The translations under genes were made by a program, and so were the position numbers. A stretch of 64,000 nucleotides of DNA. Origin: Hyphomicrobiales bacterium (GTDB taxonomy: Bacteria > Pseudomonadota > Alphaproteobacteria > Rhizobiales > Beijerinckiaceae). The notes below the pieces were generated by a model. That model searched no databases and was not told the origin of the DNA. It saw only the letters and a list, made by a program, of their open reading frames with translations. Shown one piece after another: positions 53,238 to 62,723 of this stretch (positions are counted from its first letter, which is position 1; the number at the start of each line of letters is the position of its first letter). The stretch lies in NCBI GenBank assembly GCA_027484655.1, contig JAIXSM010000018.1, forward strand, positions 62,001 through 126,000, given 5' to 3'.

Positions 53238-53960
53238 ATGGCGCGGAAAGCCCGCCCCGATCTGGCCGCGCTTGAATCGCACATCGGCCATGCGTTCAAG
53301 GACCGGACTCTGCTGGAGCGGGCGCTCACCCACGTGAGCGCCATCTCGGCTGGCGGTGCGCGCATCGATTCCTATCAGCGGCTGGAGTTTCTGGGCGACC
53401 GCGTCCTTGGGCTCGCTGTGTCCGACATGCTGCACGCTGCTTTCCCGAAGGCGGCCGAGGGCGAACTCTCCCGCCGTCTGGCTGAGCTTGTGCGCAAGGA
53501 GACCTGCGCCGACATCGCCCGCGAGTGGGGCGTTGGCGATCACCTTCGCCTTGGCGGCGGCGAGGCGCAGACGGGCGGCGCCAAGAAGGTCGCCATTCTC
53601 GGCGACGTGTGCGAATCCATCATCGGGGCGGTGCATCTGGACGGCGGCTTTGAGGCCGCCAGCGATCTGGTGCGGCGCAACTGGCTGGAGCGGATGATGA
53701 AACCGCGTCGGCCGCTGCGCGACCCCAAAACCGCGTTGCAGGAGTGGGCGCAGGCGCGCGGCCTTGAAACGCCCGTCTACCGTGAGGCGGACCGGTCCGG
53801 CCCCGCACACGCGCCAAGGTTCGTCATCGCTGTCGAGGTCGCCGGTTTTGAATCCGTCGCGGCCGAGGGGGCATCCAAGCGCACCGCGGAACAAGCGGCG
53901 GCGCGCGCATTTATGGCCCGCGAGGGCGTTATTGAACCCCGCGAGAAAGGCTCGACGTGA
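53238..53960 (+). CDS. rnc: ribonuclease III
   Basis: YQRLEFLGDRVLGLAVSDML signature, C-terminal dsRBD. Confidence 0.97.
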   Translation: MARKARPDLAALESHIGHAFKDRTLLERALTHVSAISAGGARIDSYQRLEFLGDRVLGLAVSDMLHAAFPKAAEGELSRRLAELVRKETCADIAREWGVGDHLRLGGGEAQTGGAKKVAILGDVCESIIGAVHLDGGFEAASDLVRRNWLERMMKPRRPLRDPKTALQEWAQARGLETPVYREADRSGPAHAPRFVIAVEVAGFESVAAEGASKRTAEQAAARAFMAREGVIEPREKGST

Positions 53961-54865
53961 GCGAAGACCAGACTACACGCTGCGGCTTCGTTGCGCTCAT
54001 TGGCGCGCCGAACGCCGGCAAATCGACGCTGCTGAACGCCCTTGTGGGCGCCAAGGTGTCCATCGTCTCACGCAAGGTGCAAACCACGCGCGCCCAGGTG
54101 CGCGGCATCGCCCTGCATGGCGCGGCCCAGATCATCTTCGTGGACACGCCGGGCATCTTCGCGCCCAAGCGCAGGCTGGACCGCGCGATGGTGACCTCCG
54201 CGTGGGGCGGCGCCTCCGACGCGGATGTGGTGTGCCTGCTGATTGACGCCCGCAAGGGGGTTGATGAGGAGGCGCGCACGATCCTTGAAAAGCTTGCGCA
54301 GACCACCCGCCGCCGCACGCTCGCGCTCAACAAGATCGACACCATCGAGAATACGCAATTGCTGGCGCTCGCCAAGGAGATCAACGAACTGTGTTCCTTT
54401 GAGGAGACATTCATGATTTCCGCGCTGCACGGCTACGGCGTCGAGCGGCTGAAGGAGAAACTGGCCGGCATGATGAAGCCCGGCCCGTGGCTTTACCCGG
54501 AAGACCAGATTTCTGACGCGCCGCTGCGCTCGTTGGCCGCCGAGATCACCCGCGAAAAGATTTTCGAGCGCCTGCACGACGAGTTGCCCTACCAGATCAC
54601 CGTCGAAACCGACCAGTGGAAGAACCAGCCGGACGGTTCTGCCCGCATTGAGCAGACCATCTACGTCACCCGCGAGGGGCACAGGAAGATCGTGCTCGGC
54701 GAGGGCGGGCGCACCATCAAGTCCATCGGGTCGGCGGCGCGCAAGGACATCGCCGAGGCCGCCGAACAGAAGGTGCATCTGTTCCTGTTCGTGAAGGTGC
54801 GCGAGAACTGGATCGACGATCCCGAGCGCTATCGCGAGATGGGTCTCGATTTTCCGCGCGAATGA
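53957..54865 (+). CDS. era: GTPase Era
   Basis: GAPNAGKSTLLNALVG, DTPG, KH domain VLGEGGRTIKSIG. Confidence 0.97.
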   Translation: MSEDQTTRCGFVALIGAPNAGKSTLLNALVGAKVSIVSRKVQTTRAQVRGIALHGAAQIIFVDTPGIFAPKRRLDRAMVTSAWGGASDADVVCLLIDARKGVDEEARTILEKLAQTTRRRTLALNKIDTIENTQLLALAKEINELCSFEETFMISALHGYGVERLKEKLAGMMKPGPWLYPEDQISDAPLRSLAAEITREKIFERLHDELPYQITVETDQWKNQPDGSARIEQTIYVTREGHRKIVLGEGGRTIKSIGSAARKDIAEAAEQKVHLFLFVKVRENWIDDPERYREMGLDFPRE

Positions 54866-56094
54866 CCGTGGACGCCGGAAGCGCCGCATCTGCGCCTGTC
54901 GCGTCTGAGCCAGCGCGCATCGCGGCCGGAACGCCTGCGTTCCGGCGCACGAATATTGCGATCTTTTTCTGCGGATTCTCGATCTTCGCGATTCTGTATT
55001 GCACGCAGCCTGTGTTGCCGGCGTTCTCGCAGGAGTTCGGCGTGTCTGCGGCGGAAAGCTCGCTGGCGCTGTCGCTGACCACCGCCACCATGGCGGTGGC
55101 GATGCTGTTCGCCAGTTCGCTCTCGGAGGTTGTCGGCCGCAAGTCGATGATGCTTGTGGCGCTCGTGGCGTCCTCGCTGCTGACGCTGGCGCTCGCCTTC
55201 GCGCCGGGCTGGAGCGAGATTCTCTGGCTGCGCGCGCTCGCCGGCGTCACCCTGTCAGGAATGCCCGCGGTGGCGCTGGCGTATCTCAGCGAGGAGATGG
55301 ACGCGAGCGCGGTCGCCAGAGCCGTCGGCATTTATATCGGCGGCAGCGCCATCGGCGGGATGATGGGCCGCCTCGTGGTCGCCGGGCTCGCCGACTACGG
55401 ATCCTGGCGGATCGCCATGGCGACGATTGCGATAACGGGGCTTGTCTCCGCCGCGGTGTTCTGGCGCACGCTGCCAGCCTCGCGCCATTTCCATGCGCGC
55501 ACGCCCTCGTTCACCAAACTCGCCGCGTCGCTGTTCGCCTGCGCGCGCAACGGCTCAATCCTGATCCTGCTTGGCATCGGCTTCCTGCTGCTTGGCGGGT
55601 TCATGACCGTGTACAACTACGTCGGCTTCCGGTTGCAAGGCGCGCCGTTCCATCTCAGCCAGACGCTCGCGGGGCTGGTGTTTGTGGTCTATCCGCTGGG
55701 CTCGTTCTCGTCCGCTTTCATGGGCGCGCAGGCGGCGCGCTATGGTCGCGGGCCGGTGCTGGTCGGCTCGCTGACGATCATGACTGTGGGCCTTCTGCTG
55801 ATGACGCCTGACTCGCTCGTGGCGATGCTCGTGGGCCTCAGCGTGCTGACGTTCGGATTTTTTGGCGCCCACGCGGTGGCCAGCGGCTGGGCCGGGGCGC
55901 TTGTGGCCCGCGACAAGGCGCAGGCGTCCTCGCTTTATCTGCTGTGCTACTACGTGGGCGGCGGCGTCGCGGGCACGGTGGGCGGCCTGTTCTGGGCGAG
56001 CCACGGGTGGCCGGGGGTTGCGCTGTTCGCCGGGGTGATGATGCTTGGCACGCTCGCGCTGGCGACCTTGCTTTGGCGAACCGCGCCGCGCTGA
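54862..56094 (+). CDS. MFS transporter (YNFM-like)
   Basis: CTQPVLPAFSQEFGVSAAESSLALSLTTATMA...; 4-bp overlap with era. Confidence 0.9.
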   Translation: MTVDAGSAASAPVASEPARIAAGTPAFRRTNIAIFFCGFSIFAILYCTQPVLPAFSQEFGVSAAESSLALSLTTATMAVAMLFASSLSEVVGRKSMMLVALVASSLLTLALAFAPGWSEILWLRALAGVTLSGMPAVALAYLSEEMDASAVARAVGIYIGGSAIGGMMGRLVVAGLADYGSWRIAMATIAITGLVSAAVFWRTLPASRHFHARTPSFTKLAASLFACARNGSILILLGIGFLLLGGFMTVYNYVGFRLQGAPFHLSQTLAGLVFVVYPLGSFSSAFMGAQAARYGRGPVLVGSLTIMTVGLLLMTPDSLVAMLVGLSVLTFGFFGAHAVASGWAGALVARDKAQASSLYLLCYYVGGGVAGTVGGLFWASHGWPGVALFAGVMMLGTLALATLLWRTAPR

Positions 56095-56117
56095 ACGAAC
56101 AAAAAAGGGGAGGACGC

Positions 56118-57191
56118 ATGGACGATGGCAAGGCGCCGCTCGTCATCGCGCGGCAGGGGCACCTGTATGCAGGCGGGCGCTACCTCGATTCATCGCCGGA
56201 TCATCCCATGGTCGGGCAGATGTACGCGGAGTTCCAGATCCCCCATGAGCGCCATTTCGATGCGCCCGTGGTGTTTGTCCATGGCGGCCAGCAGACAGGA
56301 CTGAACTGGACGCAGACCGCTGACGGGCGTGAGGGCTGGGCGCAGTTCTTTCTGCGGCGCGGCCACGCCACATACGTGGTCGATCAGGTAGGGCGCGGAC
56401 GCTCCGCGTGGCGTGAGGAGCACTGCGGGCCGCTGGCGCCGTTGCGGACAGGCTTCGCGATTCAGCGGTTTGTGGCGCCCGAGCGCTTCGGCGCCTGGCC
56501 GCAGGCGCATTTGCACACGCGGTGGCCGGGGGAAGGGCGCCCGGGCGACGCCACGTTCGACGCGTTTATCGCCACCCAGTCGCCCTCCATGGCCAGCTAC
56601 GCGCGCCAACAGGAGCTGAACGCGCAGGCCCTGATCGCGCTGTTCGAGAAGATCGGCCCCGGCGTGCTGGTGGTTCACTCGCAATCGGGCGCGTTCGGCT
56701 GGATCGTCGCGGACCGCCGGCCCGATCTTGTGACTGCGTTGATCGCGCTGGAGCCGAATGGCCCGCCGGTGCGCGACATCGCCAACCTCGGGCCGCCGCA
56801 CTGGTTCGAGGATACTGGGCGCACCAAGATTTCCGGCCTCTGCGATGTGCCGCTCACGTGGGATCCGCCACTGGCAGAAGGCGATGCGCTGGCGTTCGAG
56901 AAAGAGGACGGGCCGTCGCGGCCGGATTGCGCGACGTGCTGGAAGCAGGCGGAGCCCGCGCGGCGGTTGCCAAACCTCGCCCGCGTGCCAATTCTGATGC
57001 TGACGGCGGAGGCGAGCTACCACACACCCTATGACCACTGCACCGCTGCGTTCCTGCGGCAGGCTGGCGTCGCCGTGGAGCACATCTACCTCGCCGAGCG
57101 CGGCGTCACCGGCAACGGCCACATGCTGATGATGGAGACCAACAGCGACGAGTCCGCGGCAATCGTCGCGGAATGGCTGGAGGGGCGGTAG
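56118..57191 (+). CDS. alpha/beta hydrolase (esterase-like)
   Basis: VVFVHGGQQTGLNW; VVHSQSGAFGW nucleophile elbow; GNGHMLMMETNSDE. Confidence 0.82.
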   Translation: MDDGKAPLVIARQGHLYAGGRYLDSSPDHPMVGQMYAEFQIPHERHFDAPVVFVHGGQQTGLNWTQTADGREGWAQFFLRRGHATYVVDQVGRGRSAWREEHCGPLAPLRTGFAIQRFVAPERFGAWPQAHLHTRWPGEGRPGDATFDAFIATQSPSMASYARQQELNAQALIALFEKIGPGVLVVHSQSGAFGWIVADRRPDLVTALIALEPNGPPVRDIANLGPPHWFEDTGRTKISGLCDVPLTWDPPLAEGDALAFEKEDGPSRPDCATCWKQAEPARRLPNLARVPILMLTAEASYHTPYDHCTAAFLRQAGVAVEHIYLAERGVTGNGHMLMMETNSDESAAIVAEWLEGR

Positions 57192-57283
57192 CCGGCGCCG
57201 GGAGCCAAAGATCGCTCGCGCCTGCCACCTCCCCGGACCGCGCGCGTCCTCGCGCGCAGCTATTTACATGGTAGCTGCAGACG

Positions 57284-57434
57284 CCCTCACCCGGTTTGCT
57301 CCGCAAACCACCCTCTCCCACGTCGTGGGAGAGGGGTTCGCGCACGTTGTTTTGTGTTTCAATGGAACATCATTGGCGATTCCTTCTCCCGCGTGCGGGA
57401 GAAGGTGGCTGGCGGAGCCAGTCGGATGAGGGTG
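57284..57434. repeat. inverted pair of 53-bp intergenic repeat elements (57284-57336 and 57382-57434)
   Basis: ccctcacccggtttgctccgcaaaccaccctctcccacgtcgtgggagagggg versus the reverse complement of ccttctcccgcgtgcgggagaaggtggctggcggagccagtcggatgagggtg. Confidence 0.8.
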
Positions 57435-57486
57435 GCGCGCCTTGCACGCGACCCTGCGCGCGAGGACGCGCCGGTCCAAATGTCAT

Positions 57487-57960
57487 CTACCGCCGCGCCT
57501 TGAAGAACGCCCGCAGCAACTCCGCCGATTCGCTCTCGCGGATGCCGCCGTAGACGTCTGGCGCGTGATGGCAGGTGGGTTGCGCGAAAAAGCGGGGTCC
57601 ATGCTCCACCGCGCCGCCCTTTGGATCCCCGGCGCCGAAATACAGCCGCCGGATGCGCGCGAAGGAGATCGCCCCCGCGCACATGGCGCAGGGCTCCAGC
57701 GTCACGTAGAGATCGCAGCCCACCAGCCGCTCCGAGCCGATGGCCTGCGCAGCGGCGCGAATCGCCAGCACCTCGGCGTGGGCGGTGGGGTCGCGATCCT
57801 CAATGGTGCGGTTGCCCGAAGCGGCCAGCACGGTCCCTTCCAGCGTCACCACCGCGCCGATGGGCGCTTCGCCGCGCGCGGCGGCCGCCCGCGCTTCATC
57901 GAAGGCGAGCGCCATGGGGTCGAACCGCCCGTCAGGGCCTCGCCCGAACTCTTCAGCCAT
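57487..57960 (-). CDS. tadA: tRNA adenosine(34) deaminase (nucleoside deaminase)
   Basis: MALAFDEARAAAARGEAPIGAVV; PTAHAEVLAIRAAAQAIG; TLEPCAMCAGAISFARI; the listed 1152-aa ORF is an artefactual extension antisense to rluB. Confidence 0.93.
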   Translation of the reverse strand: MAEEFGRGPDGRFDPMALAFDEARAAAARGEAPIGAVVTLEGTVLAASGNRTIEDRDPTAHAEVLAIRAAAQAIGSERLVGCDLYVTLEPCAMCAGAISFARIRRLYFGAGDPKGGAVEHGPRFFAQPTCHHAPDVYGGIRESESAELLRAFFKARR

Positions 57961-58023
57961 ACGTTGAGTTTCCCGAACCGCTGTCCATTCGACCTGAGCA
58001 TGACACTCTGCTATCAGGGCCGT

Positions 58024-60039
58024 ATGACCGACAAGACAGAAAACGAACAGGCGGCCGGAGCGCCGGAGGGCGAGCGCATCGCCAAAGTGATGGCTCGCGC
58101 CGGGCTTTGCTCCCGTCGAGACGCCGAGCGCTGGATCGCCGACGGACGCGTCGCCGTGAATGGCAAGGTGCTTGAGAGCCCCGCCTTTAACGTCACAGAT
58201 GATGACCGCGTCGTCGTGGACGGGCGCCCCATCGCGCACCGCGAGCGCACGCGGCTGTTCATGTTCCACAAGCCGCGTGGAACCGTCACCACGGACCGCG
58301 ACCCTGAAGGCCGCTCCACTGTGTTCGACGTGCTCCCGGAAGGGTTGCCGCGGCTGGTGACCATCGGGCGCCTCGACATCAACACCGAGGGGCTGCTGCT
58401 CCTCACCAATGACGGCGGCCTCGCCCGCGTGCTTGAACTCCCCGCCACCGGCTGGCTGCGTCGTTACCGCGTGCGCGCCCATGGCGAGATCGATCAGGCG
58501 CAGCTGGACGCGCTCGCCAGAGGCGTGGTGATCGAGGGCGTCGAGTATCGCGGCATCGAGGCGAAGATCGACCGCGTGCAGGGCTCCAACGTGTGGCTCA
58601 CCATGGGCCTGCGCGAGGGCAAGAACCGCGAGATCAAGCGGGTGCTCGAGCACCTGGGCCTCGCGGTGAACCGCCTGATCCGCATCTCGTACGGGCCGTT
58701 CCAGCTGGGCGATCTCGACGAGGGCGCGGTCGATGAGGTCAAGACCCGCATCTTGCAGGACCAGCTCGGCGAGAAGCTCGCAGCCGAGGCCGGCGTCGAT
58801 TTCGACGCGCCGGTTTTCGACAAGAAGGACGTGGAGAAGATGGCGCGCCGCCACCCCCGCGATGAAGAGCGCGAACGTCCGCTCGATCGCGGCGGCGACC
58901 GTCCCCAGCGGCGGCCGTCTGCTCGCGACGGGGCTCGTGCGGAGCGCGGCCGCGCCGGTGGGCGGGACGAGAACGAGCGGCCGCCGTCGGCCCGCGATCT
59001 GGCGCCACGACAGCGCAAGCACGTATCGGTGATGCGCGCGGAAAAGGCGGAGACGGAAGGACGCCGCCGCATCGAGCGCGCCGAGACCGCAGATCGACGC
59101 GGCCGGGCCGTGAAGGTGGAGCGCGTGGTCAGCGTATCCCCGCCCGCCGAGAAGCCGGAGGGGCGCAACGCGCGGCGTTTCTCCCGTGAGCGCGACGGCG
59201 GCGGCGGCGAGCGCACCATGCGCCGGCCCCGCACGGGCGCTGGAGCGGAGCCGGGAGCAGGGGTCGAGGCCCGGACCGGCTGGCGTCGCCCCGAGGGCGA
59301 GGAGGCCAGGGCCCCTCGTCGTGAGCGCAGCGAAGGCGGCTTCAAGCCGCGCGAGGGCGGCAGGCCGCCGCGCCGGGAGCGGCCCGAGGGCACGGGCGAG
59401 CGGACCTTTGAGAACCGTGGGCCTCGCCGGGAAGCCGGCGACCGGCCCGAGCGCAAGCCCCGCGGTGAAGGATTTGAGGCGCGCGGAGCTGGCAAGCCGC
59501 AACGGGCGCGGCCGGAAGGCCGCACGTGGGAAAAGCGCGGCGAGGACGGCGGCCGTAGGGCTTCCGGCGAGCGGAGCTTCGAGGGTCGCCCCCCGCGCCG
59601 TGACGGTGCGCCACAGGGCGAGCGCAAGCCGCGCGGTGAAGGATTTGAGGGGCGCGGAGCTGGCAGACCGCAAGGGGCCCGGTCGGAAGGCCGCTCCTGG
59701 GACAAGCGCGGCGAAGGCGCCGGTCGCCGCGAGCGCGCAGACGCTCCCGCAGGGCGCGGCGAGGGTCGCAGCGGCGACAGCCGTCCGCCCCGGGCGTTCA
59801 AGTCTGAAGGATCGGGCAGGCCCCCGCGCGCTGAGCGTTCGGAAGGCGCAGCGCGTGGCGAAGGTCGGGCATTTGGCGGGCCGCGCGGTGAGGGCCGTCC
59901 CGGCGGAAAGCCGGGTGGTCGTTTCGGCGGCAAACCGGGCGGCGGCCGTCCCGGCGGTGGCAAGCCCGGTGGAGGCAGGCCCGGTGGCGGAAAACCCGGC
60001 GGCGCGCCCCGTGGCAAGGGCCCTCGCGGGCCGCGCTGA
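58024..60039 (+). CDS. rluB: RluB/RsuA-family 23S rRNA pseudouridine synthase with about 400-aa low-complexity R/G/E/P-rich C-terminal tail
   Basis: S4 domain RIAKVMARAGLCSRRDAERWIADGRVAVNG; TIGRLDINTEGLLLLTNDG; GKNREIKRVLEHLGLAVNRLIR. Confidence 0.93.
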   Translation: MTDKTENEQAAGAPEGERIAKVMARAGLCSRRDAERWIADGRVAVNGKVLESPAFNVTDDDRVVVDGRPIAHRERTRLFMFHKPRGTVTTDRDPEGRSTVFDVLPEGLPRLVTIGRLDINTEGLLLLTNDGGLARVLELPATGWLRRYRVRAHGEIDQAQLDALARGVVIEGVEYRGIEAKIDRVQGSNVWLTMGLREGKNREIKRVLEHLGLAVNRLIRISYGPFQLGDLDEGAVDEVKTRILQDQLGEKLAAEAGVDFDAPVFDKKDVEKMARRHPRDEERERPLDRGGDRPQRRPSARDGARAERGRAGGRDENERPPSARDLAPRQRKHVSVMRAEKAETEGRRRIERAETADRRGRAVKVERVVSVSPPAEKPEGRNARRFSRERDGGGGERTMRRPRTGAGAEPGAGVEARTGWRRPEGEEARAPRRERSEGGFKPREGGRPPRRERPEGTGERTFENRGPRREAGDRPERKPRGEGFEARGAGKPQRARPEGRTWEKRGEDGGRRASGERSFEGRPPRRDGAPQGERKPRGEGFEGRGAGRPQGARSEGRSWDKRGEGAGRRERADAPAGRGEGRSGDSRPPRAFKSEGSGRPPRAERSEGAARGEGRAFGGPRGEGRPGGKPGGRFGGKPGGGRPGGGKPGGGRPGGGKPGGAPRGKGPRGPR

Positions 60040-60051
60040 CCGGAGCGGATC

Positions 60052-60612
60052 ATGCGGATCGTCGGGGGCGAGTTTCGCGGTCGCGCGCTGAAGGGGCCGT
60101 CCTCCATGGCGGTGCGGCCAACTTCGGATCGCTTGCGCGAGAGTCTGTTCAACATTCTCGCCCACGGCTTTGACCAGCCGCTGGAGGGCGCGCGGGTGAT
60201 CGATCTTTTCGCCGGCACCGGCGCGCTCGGGCTTGAGGCGTTGTCGCGCGGCGCCCGTTTCGCCCTGTTCGTCGATGACGGCGCTGAAGCGCGCGCGCTG
60301 CTGCGCGCCAACATCGAGACGCTGGGCGTCGCCGGGCGCACAAAAGTGTTTCGGCGCGATGCGACCAAGCTGGGCGCCATGCCTCCCGGCGAGGGGCATA
60401 CGCTCGCCTTTCTGGACCCTCCCTATGGCCGCGATCTCGCCCCGCTCGCACTCGAGTCGTTGCGCGAGGGCGGCTGGCTCGCGCCGGGCGCGCTCGCGGT
60501 TGTTGAGGAGGAGGCGTCCGCGCCGCTGGAGCCCGTCGCGGGATTTGAGCTTCTTGACCGCCGCGTTTACGGCGACACGCAAGTGGTGTTCCTGCGCCGG
60601 ACGACCGGATAG
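60052..60612 (+). CDS. rsmD: 16S rRNA (guanine(966)-N(2))-methyltransferase
   Basis: MRIVGGEFRGRALKGP...RPTSDRLRESLFNIL; LDLFAGTGALG-like VIDLFAGTGALGLEALSRGA; FLDPPYG. Confidence 0.96.
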   Translation: MRIVGGEFRGRALKGPSSMAVRPTSDRLRESLFNILAHGFDQPLEGARVIDLFAGTGALGLEALSRGARFALFVDDGAEARALLRANIETLGVAGRTKVFRRDATKLGAMPPGEGHTLAFLDPPYGRDLAPLALESLREGGWLAPGALAVVEEEASAPLEPVAGFELLDRRVYGDTQVVFLRRTTG

Positions 60613-60624
60613 GGTTGCGCCCCT

Positions 60625-61356
60625 ATGGAATGGCGCGACGAAGGTCTCATCATCGGGCTCAGGAAGTACGGCGAAACGAGCGTTATCGTCGAGCTGATGA
60701 CGCGCCAGCATGGCCGGCATCTTGGCATTGTGAAGGGCGGCCGCTCGCGCCGCCTCCAGCCCGTGCTTCAGCCGGGAAACAGCGTGGCCGTGGTCTGGCG
60801 CGCGCGACTTGAGGAGCATCTGGGGCTCTATGCGCTGGAGCCTGTCCGGCAAAGGGCTGGCGCGATCATGGAGTCCGCCATGGCGCTCGCCGGCGTCAAT
60901 CTGATTGGCGCTTGGTTGCGCTTTCTGCCGGAGCGGGATCCCCACGAAGGGCTCTGGGAGATGGTGGAGACCCTGGCGGACCGCCTCGACGATGCGTCAC
61001 TCGCACCCCCTCTCATGGCGCGCTTTGAACTCGCTGTTCTGTCCGAACTCGGCTTTGGCCTCGATCTGGACCAGTGCGCCGTCAGCGGGCGCGCCGATGA
61101 CCTGGCGTGGGTCTCGCCCCGAACCGGCCGCGCGGTGAGTCGGGAGGCGGGCGCGCCATGGGCGGACAGGCTTCTGCCGCTTCCCGCATTTCTGCGCGAT
61201 GATGAGGCGGCCGTGCCGGCGCCTGTCGAAGAGATCGCCGCCGCCCACACCCTGGTCGGCTTTTTTCTAGAGCGCCATGTGCTGGGTCCGCGCGGCCTGC
61301 CGGAGCCGGAGGCGAGACGGGCGTGGCTGCTCAGAATAAAGCCAAGCTCAACTTAG
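60625..61356 (+). CDS. recO: DNA repair protein RecO
   Basis: MEWRDEGLIIGLRKYGETSVIVELMTRQHGRHLGIVKGG. Confidence 0.96.
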   Translation: MEWRDEGLIIGLRKYGETSVIVELMTRQHGRHLGIVKGGRSRRLQPVLQPGNSVAVVWRARLEEHLGLYALEPVRQRAGAIMESAMALAGVNLIGAWLRFLPERDPHEGLWEMVETLADRLDDASLAPPLMARFELAVLSELGFGLDLDQCAVSGRADDLAWVSPRTGRAVSREAGAPWADRLLPLPAFLRDDEAAVPAPVEEIAAAHTLVGFFLERHVLGPRGLPEPEARRAWLLRIKPSST

Positions 61357-61523
61357 GTTTTTGCTAATCATGGCAGCGGCTTCATGCGCGTATATCGCGT
61401 GGTGTTGCAGTTAAGATACTGCCTCCGGAGTGCAACTCGGCTATGTAGATGCAGTGCCCTTGCGGCGCCGCACAATTCTATCGCCCCCGGGCGGTGGCAT
61501 CACGCTTAATCGGAGAATAAAAA

Positions 61524-62144
61524 ATGAACTTCCGCGCTCTCGCTCTCGGCTCTGTGGCAGCCCTCGCTCTTTCGGCCGGCTTCGCTTCCGCTGCTGACCT
61601 CCCGCGCCGCAGCGCCGCTGTCGCCCCCGCTCCGGTGGCGGCCCCGGTCTTCACCTGGACCGGCTTCTACGCTGGTCTGAACGCCGGCTTCATCACTGCC
61701 AAGGACCAGGGCGTCAACGACAGCTCCTTCACCGTCGGCGCCCGTTTCGGCTTTGACTACCAGGTCGGCTCGCTCGTGGTCGGCGTTCTCGCGGACGCTG
61801 ATTACTCTGGCCTGGACGTGAACGGTCTTGAGTCCCGCTTCGTTGGTCAGGTGAACGCTCGCGTCGGCTTCCTCGCCCAGCCGAGCCTGCTCCTGTACGC
61901 CACCGGCGGTTACTCCTACGTCGACATCAATGCCGCCGGCGTCTCCTACGCCAACGGCTGGAACGTTGGCGCTGGCGTCGAGTACCGCATCAACGCCAAC
62001 TGGTCGACGTTCGTCGAGTACCGCTACCTCGACCTGCGCACGGAAGGCACGCTGGCTTCCCGCGACGTCGACGCCCACACGGTCAAGGTCGGCGTGAACT
62101 ACCGCTTCGGCTCCGCAGCCGCTCCGGTCGTCGCTCGCTACTGA
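61524..62144 (+). CDS. outer membrane beta-barrel protein (porin-like, Omp25/31 type)
   Basis: Signal peptide; FTWTGFYAGLNAGF; GVEYRINANWSTFVEYRYLDL; terminal VKVGVNYRF region. Confidence 0.88.
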   Translation: MNFRALALGSVAALALSAGFASAADLPRRSAAVAPAPVAAPVFTWTGFYAGLNAGFITAKDQGVNDSSFTVGARFGFDYQVGSLVVGVLADADYSGLDVNGLESRFVGQVNARVGFLAQPSLLLYATGGYSYVDINAAGVSYANGWNVGAGVEYRINANWSTFVEYRYLDLRTEGTLASRDVDAHTVKVGVNYRFGSAAAPVVARY

Positions 62145-62170
62145 GAACCTGTGGCTTAAGGCCACAACGG

Positions 62171-62200
62171 GAGCCCGGCCTTGCGCCGGGCTCTTTCTTT
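62171..62200 (+). terminator. Rho-independent terminator of porin-like gene
   Basis: GAGCCCGGCCTTGCGCCGGGCTC followed by TTTCTTT. Confidence 0.8.
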
Positions 62201-62214
62201 TCGGCCTGCACAAA

Positions 62215-62250
62215 GAAAAAGCCCCGGGGAAACGCCTCCGGGGCTTTTTG
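62215..62250. terminator. bidirectional terminator
   Basis: AAAAAGCCCCGG...CCGGGGCTTTTT stem-loop with A/T tracts on both sides. Confidence 0.85.
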
Positions 62251-62275
62251 CATTTCGCGGCGCCATGAGCGGCGG

Positions 62276-62476
62276 TCAGCGCCTGTCGCAGACCTCACGC
62301 GTTTCCGTTCGCGATACGCTGTAGCCCTCATCGAGGGCGACCTCGACGATACGGCAACCGGCAGCGCTCACTCCGCCCTCGGCGGCCACGACATGGTTGG
62401 TCTCTCGCGGGGAGATGGCGAAACCAGCCCCAAGGAGGCCGGCGGCGAGAAGCGCCAGAATGACCAGGCGGGACAT
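62276..62476 (-). CDS. small exported/membrane-anchored protein (66 aa), unknown function
   Basis: MSRLVILALLAAGLLGAGFAISPRETNHVVAAEGGVSAAGCRIVEVALDEGYSVSRTETREVCDRR; terminator precedes it; internal Met preferred. Confidence 0.6.
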   Translation of the reverse strand: MSRLVILALLAAGLLGAGFAISPRETNHVVAAEGGVSAAGCRIVEVALDEGYSVSRTETREVCDRR

Positions 62477-62723
62477 TTTCAAACCCTTTGGTCCGATCAT
62501 CGGAGTGCTCTGCTGTCCTGTCATTTCAATTATGCACGCGCCGCAAAGGGTTTGACGCGCCAGACGGCGCCCAGTTCCTCGCGAATCGTTCAAGGAGTAG
62601 CTTGAGGTTTAAGCGCGATGTCAGCCCGGCGCCAGTGCTCATAGGCCACATGATCTGAGCAAAAGGGCCGGGTGTACGAAACGGGAACTTGCGGGAGCGC
62701 CGGCGCTCCTGTAACGGGGCGCA

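Noticed and set aside
57487-60945. 1152-aa minus-strand ORF antisense to rluB/rsmD
   Set aside because: Only the last 158 codons (tadA, start at 57960) match a family; the rest is a frame opened by high GC and the repetitive rluB tail, antisense to clear genes.
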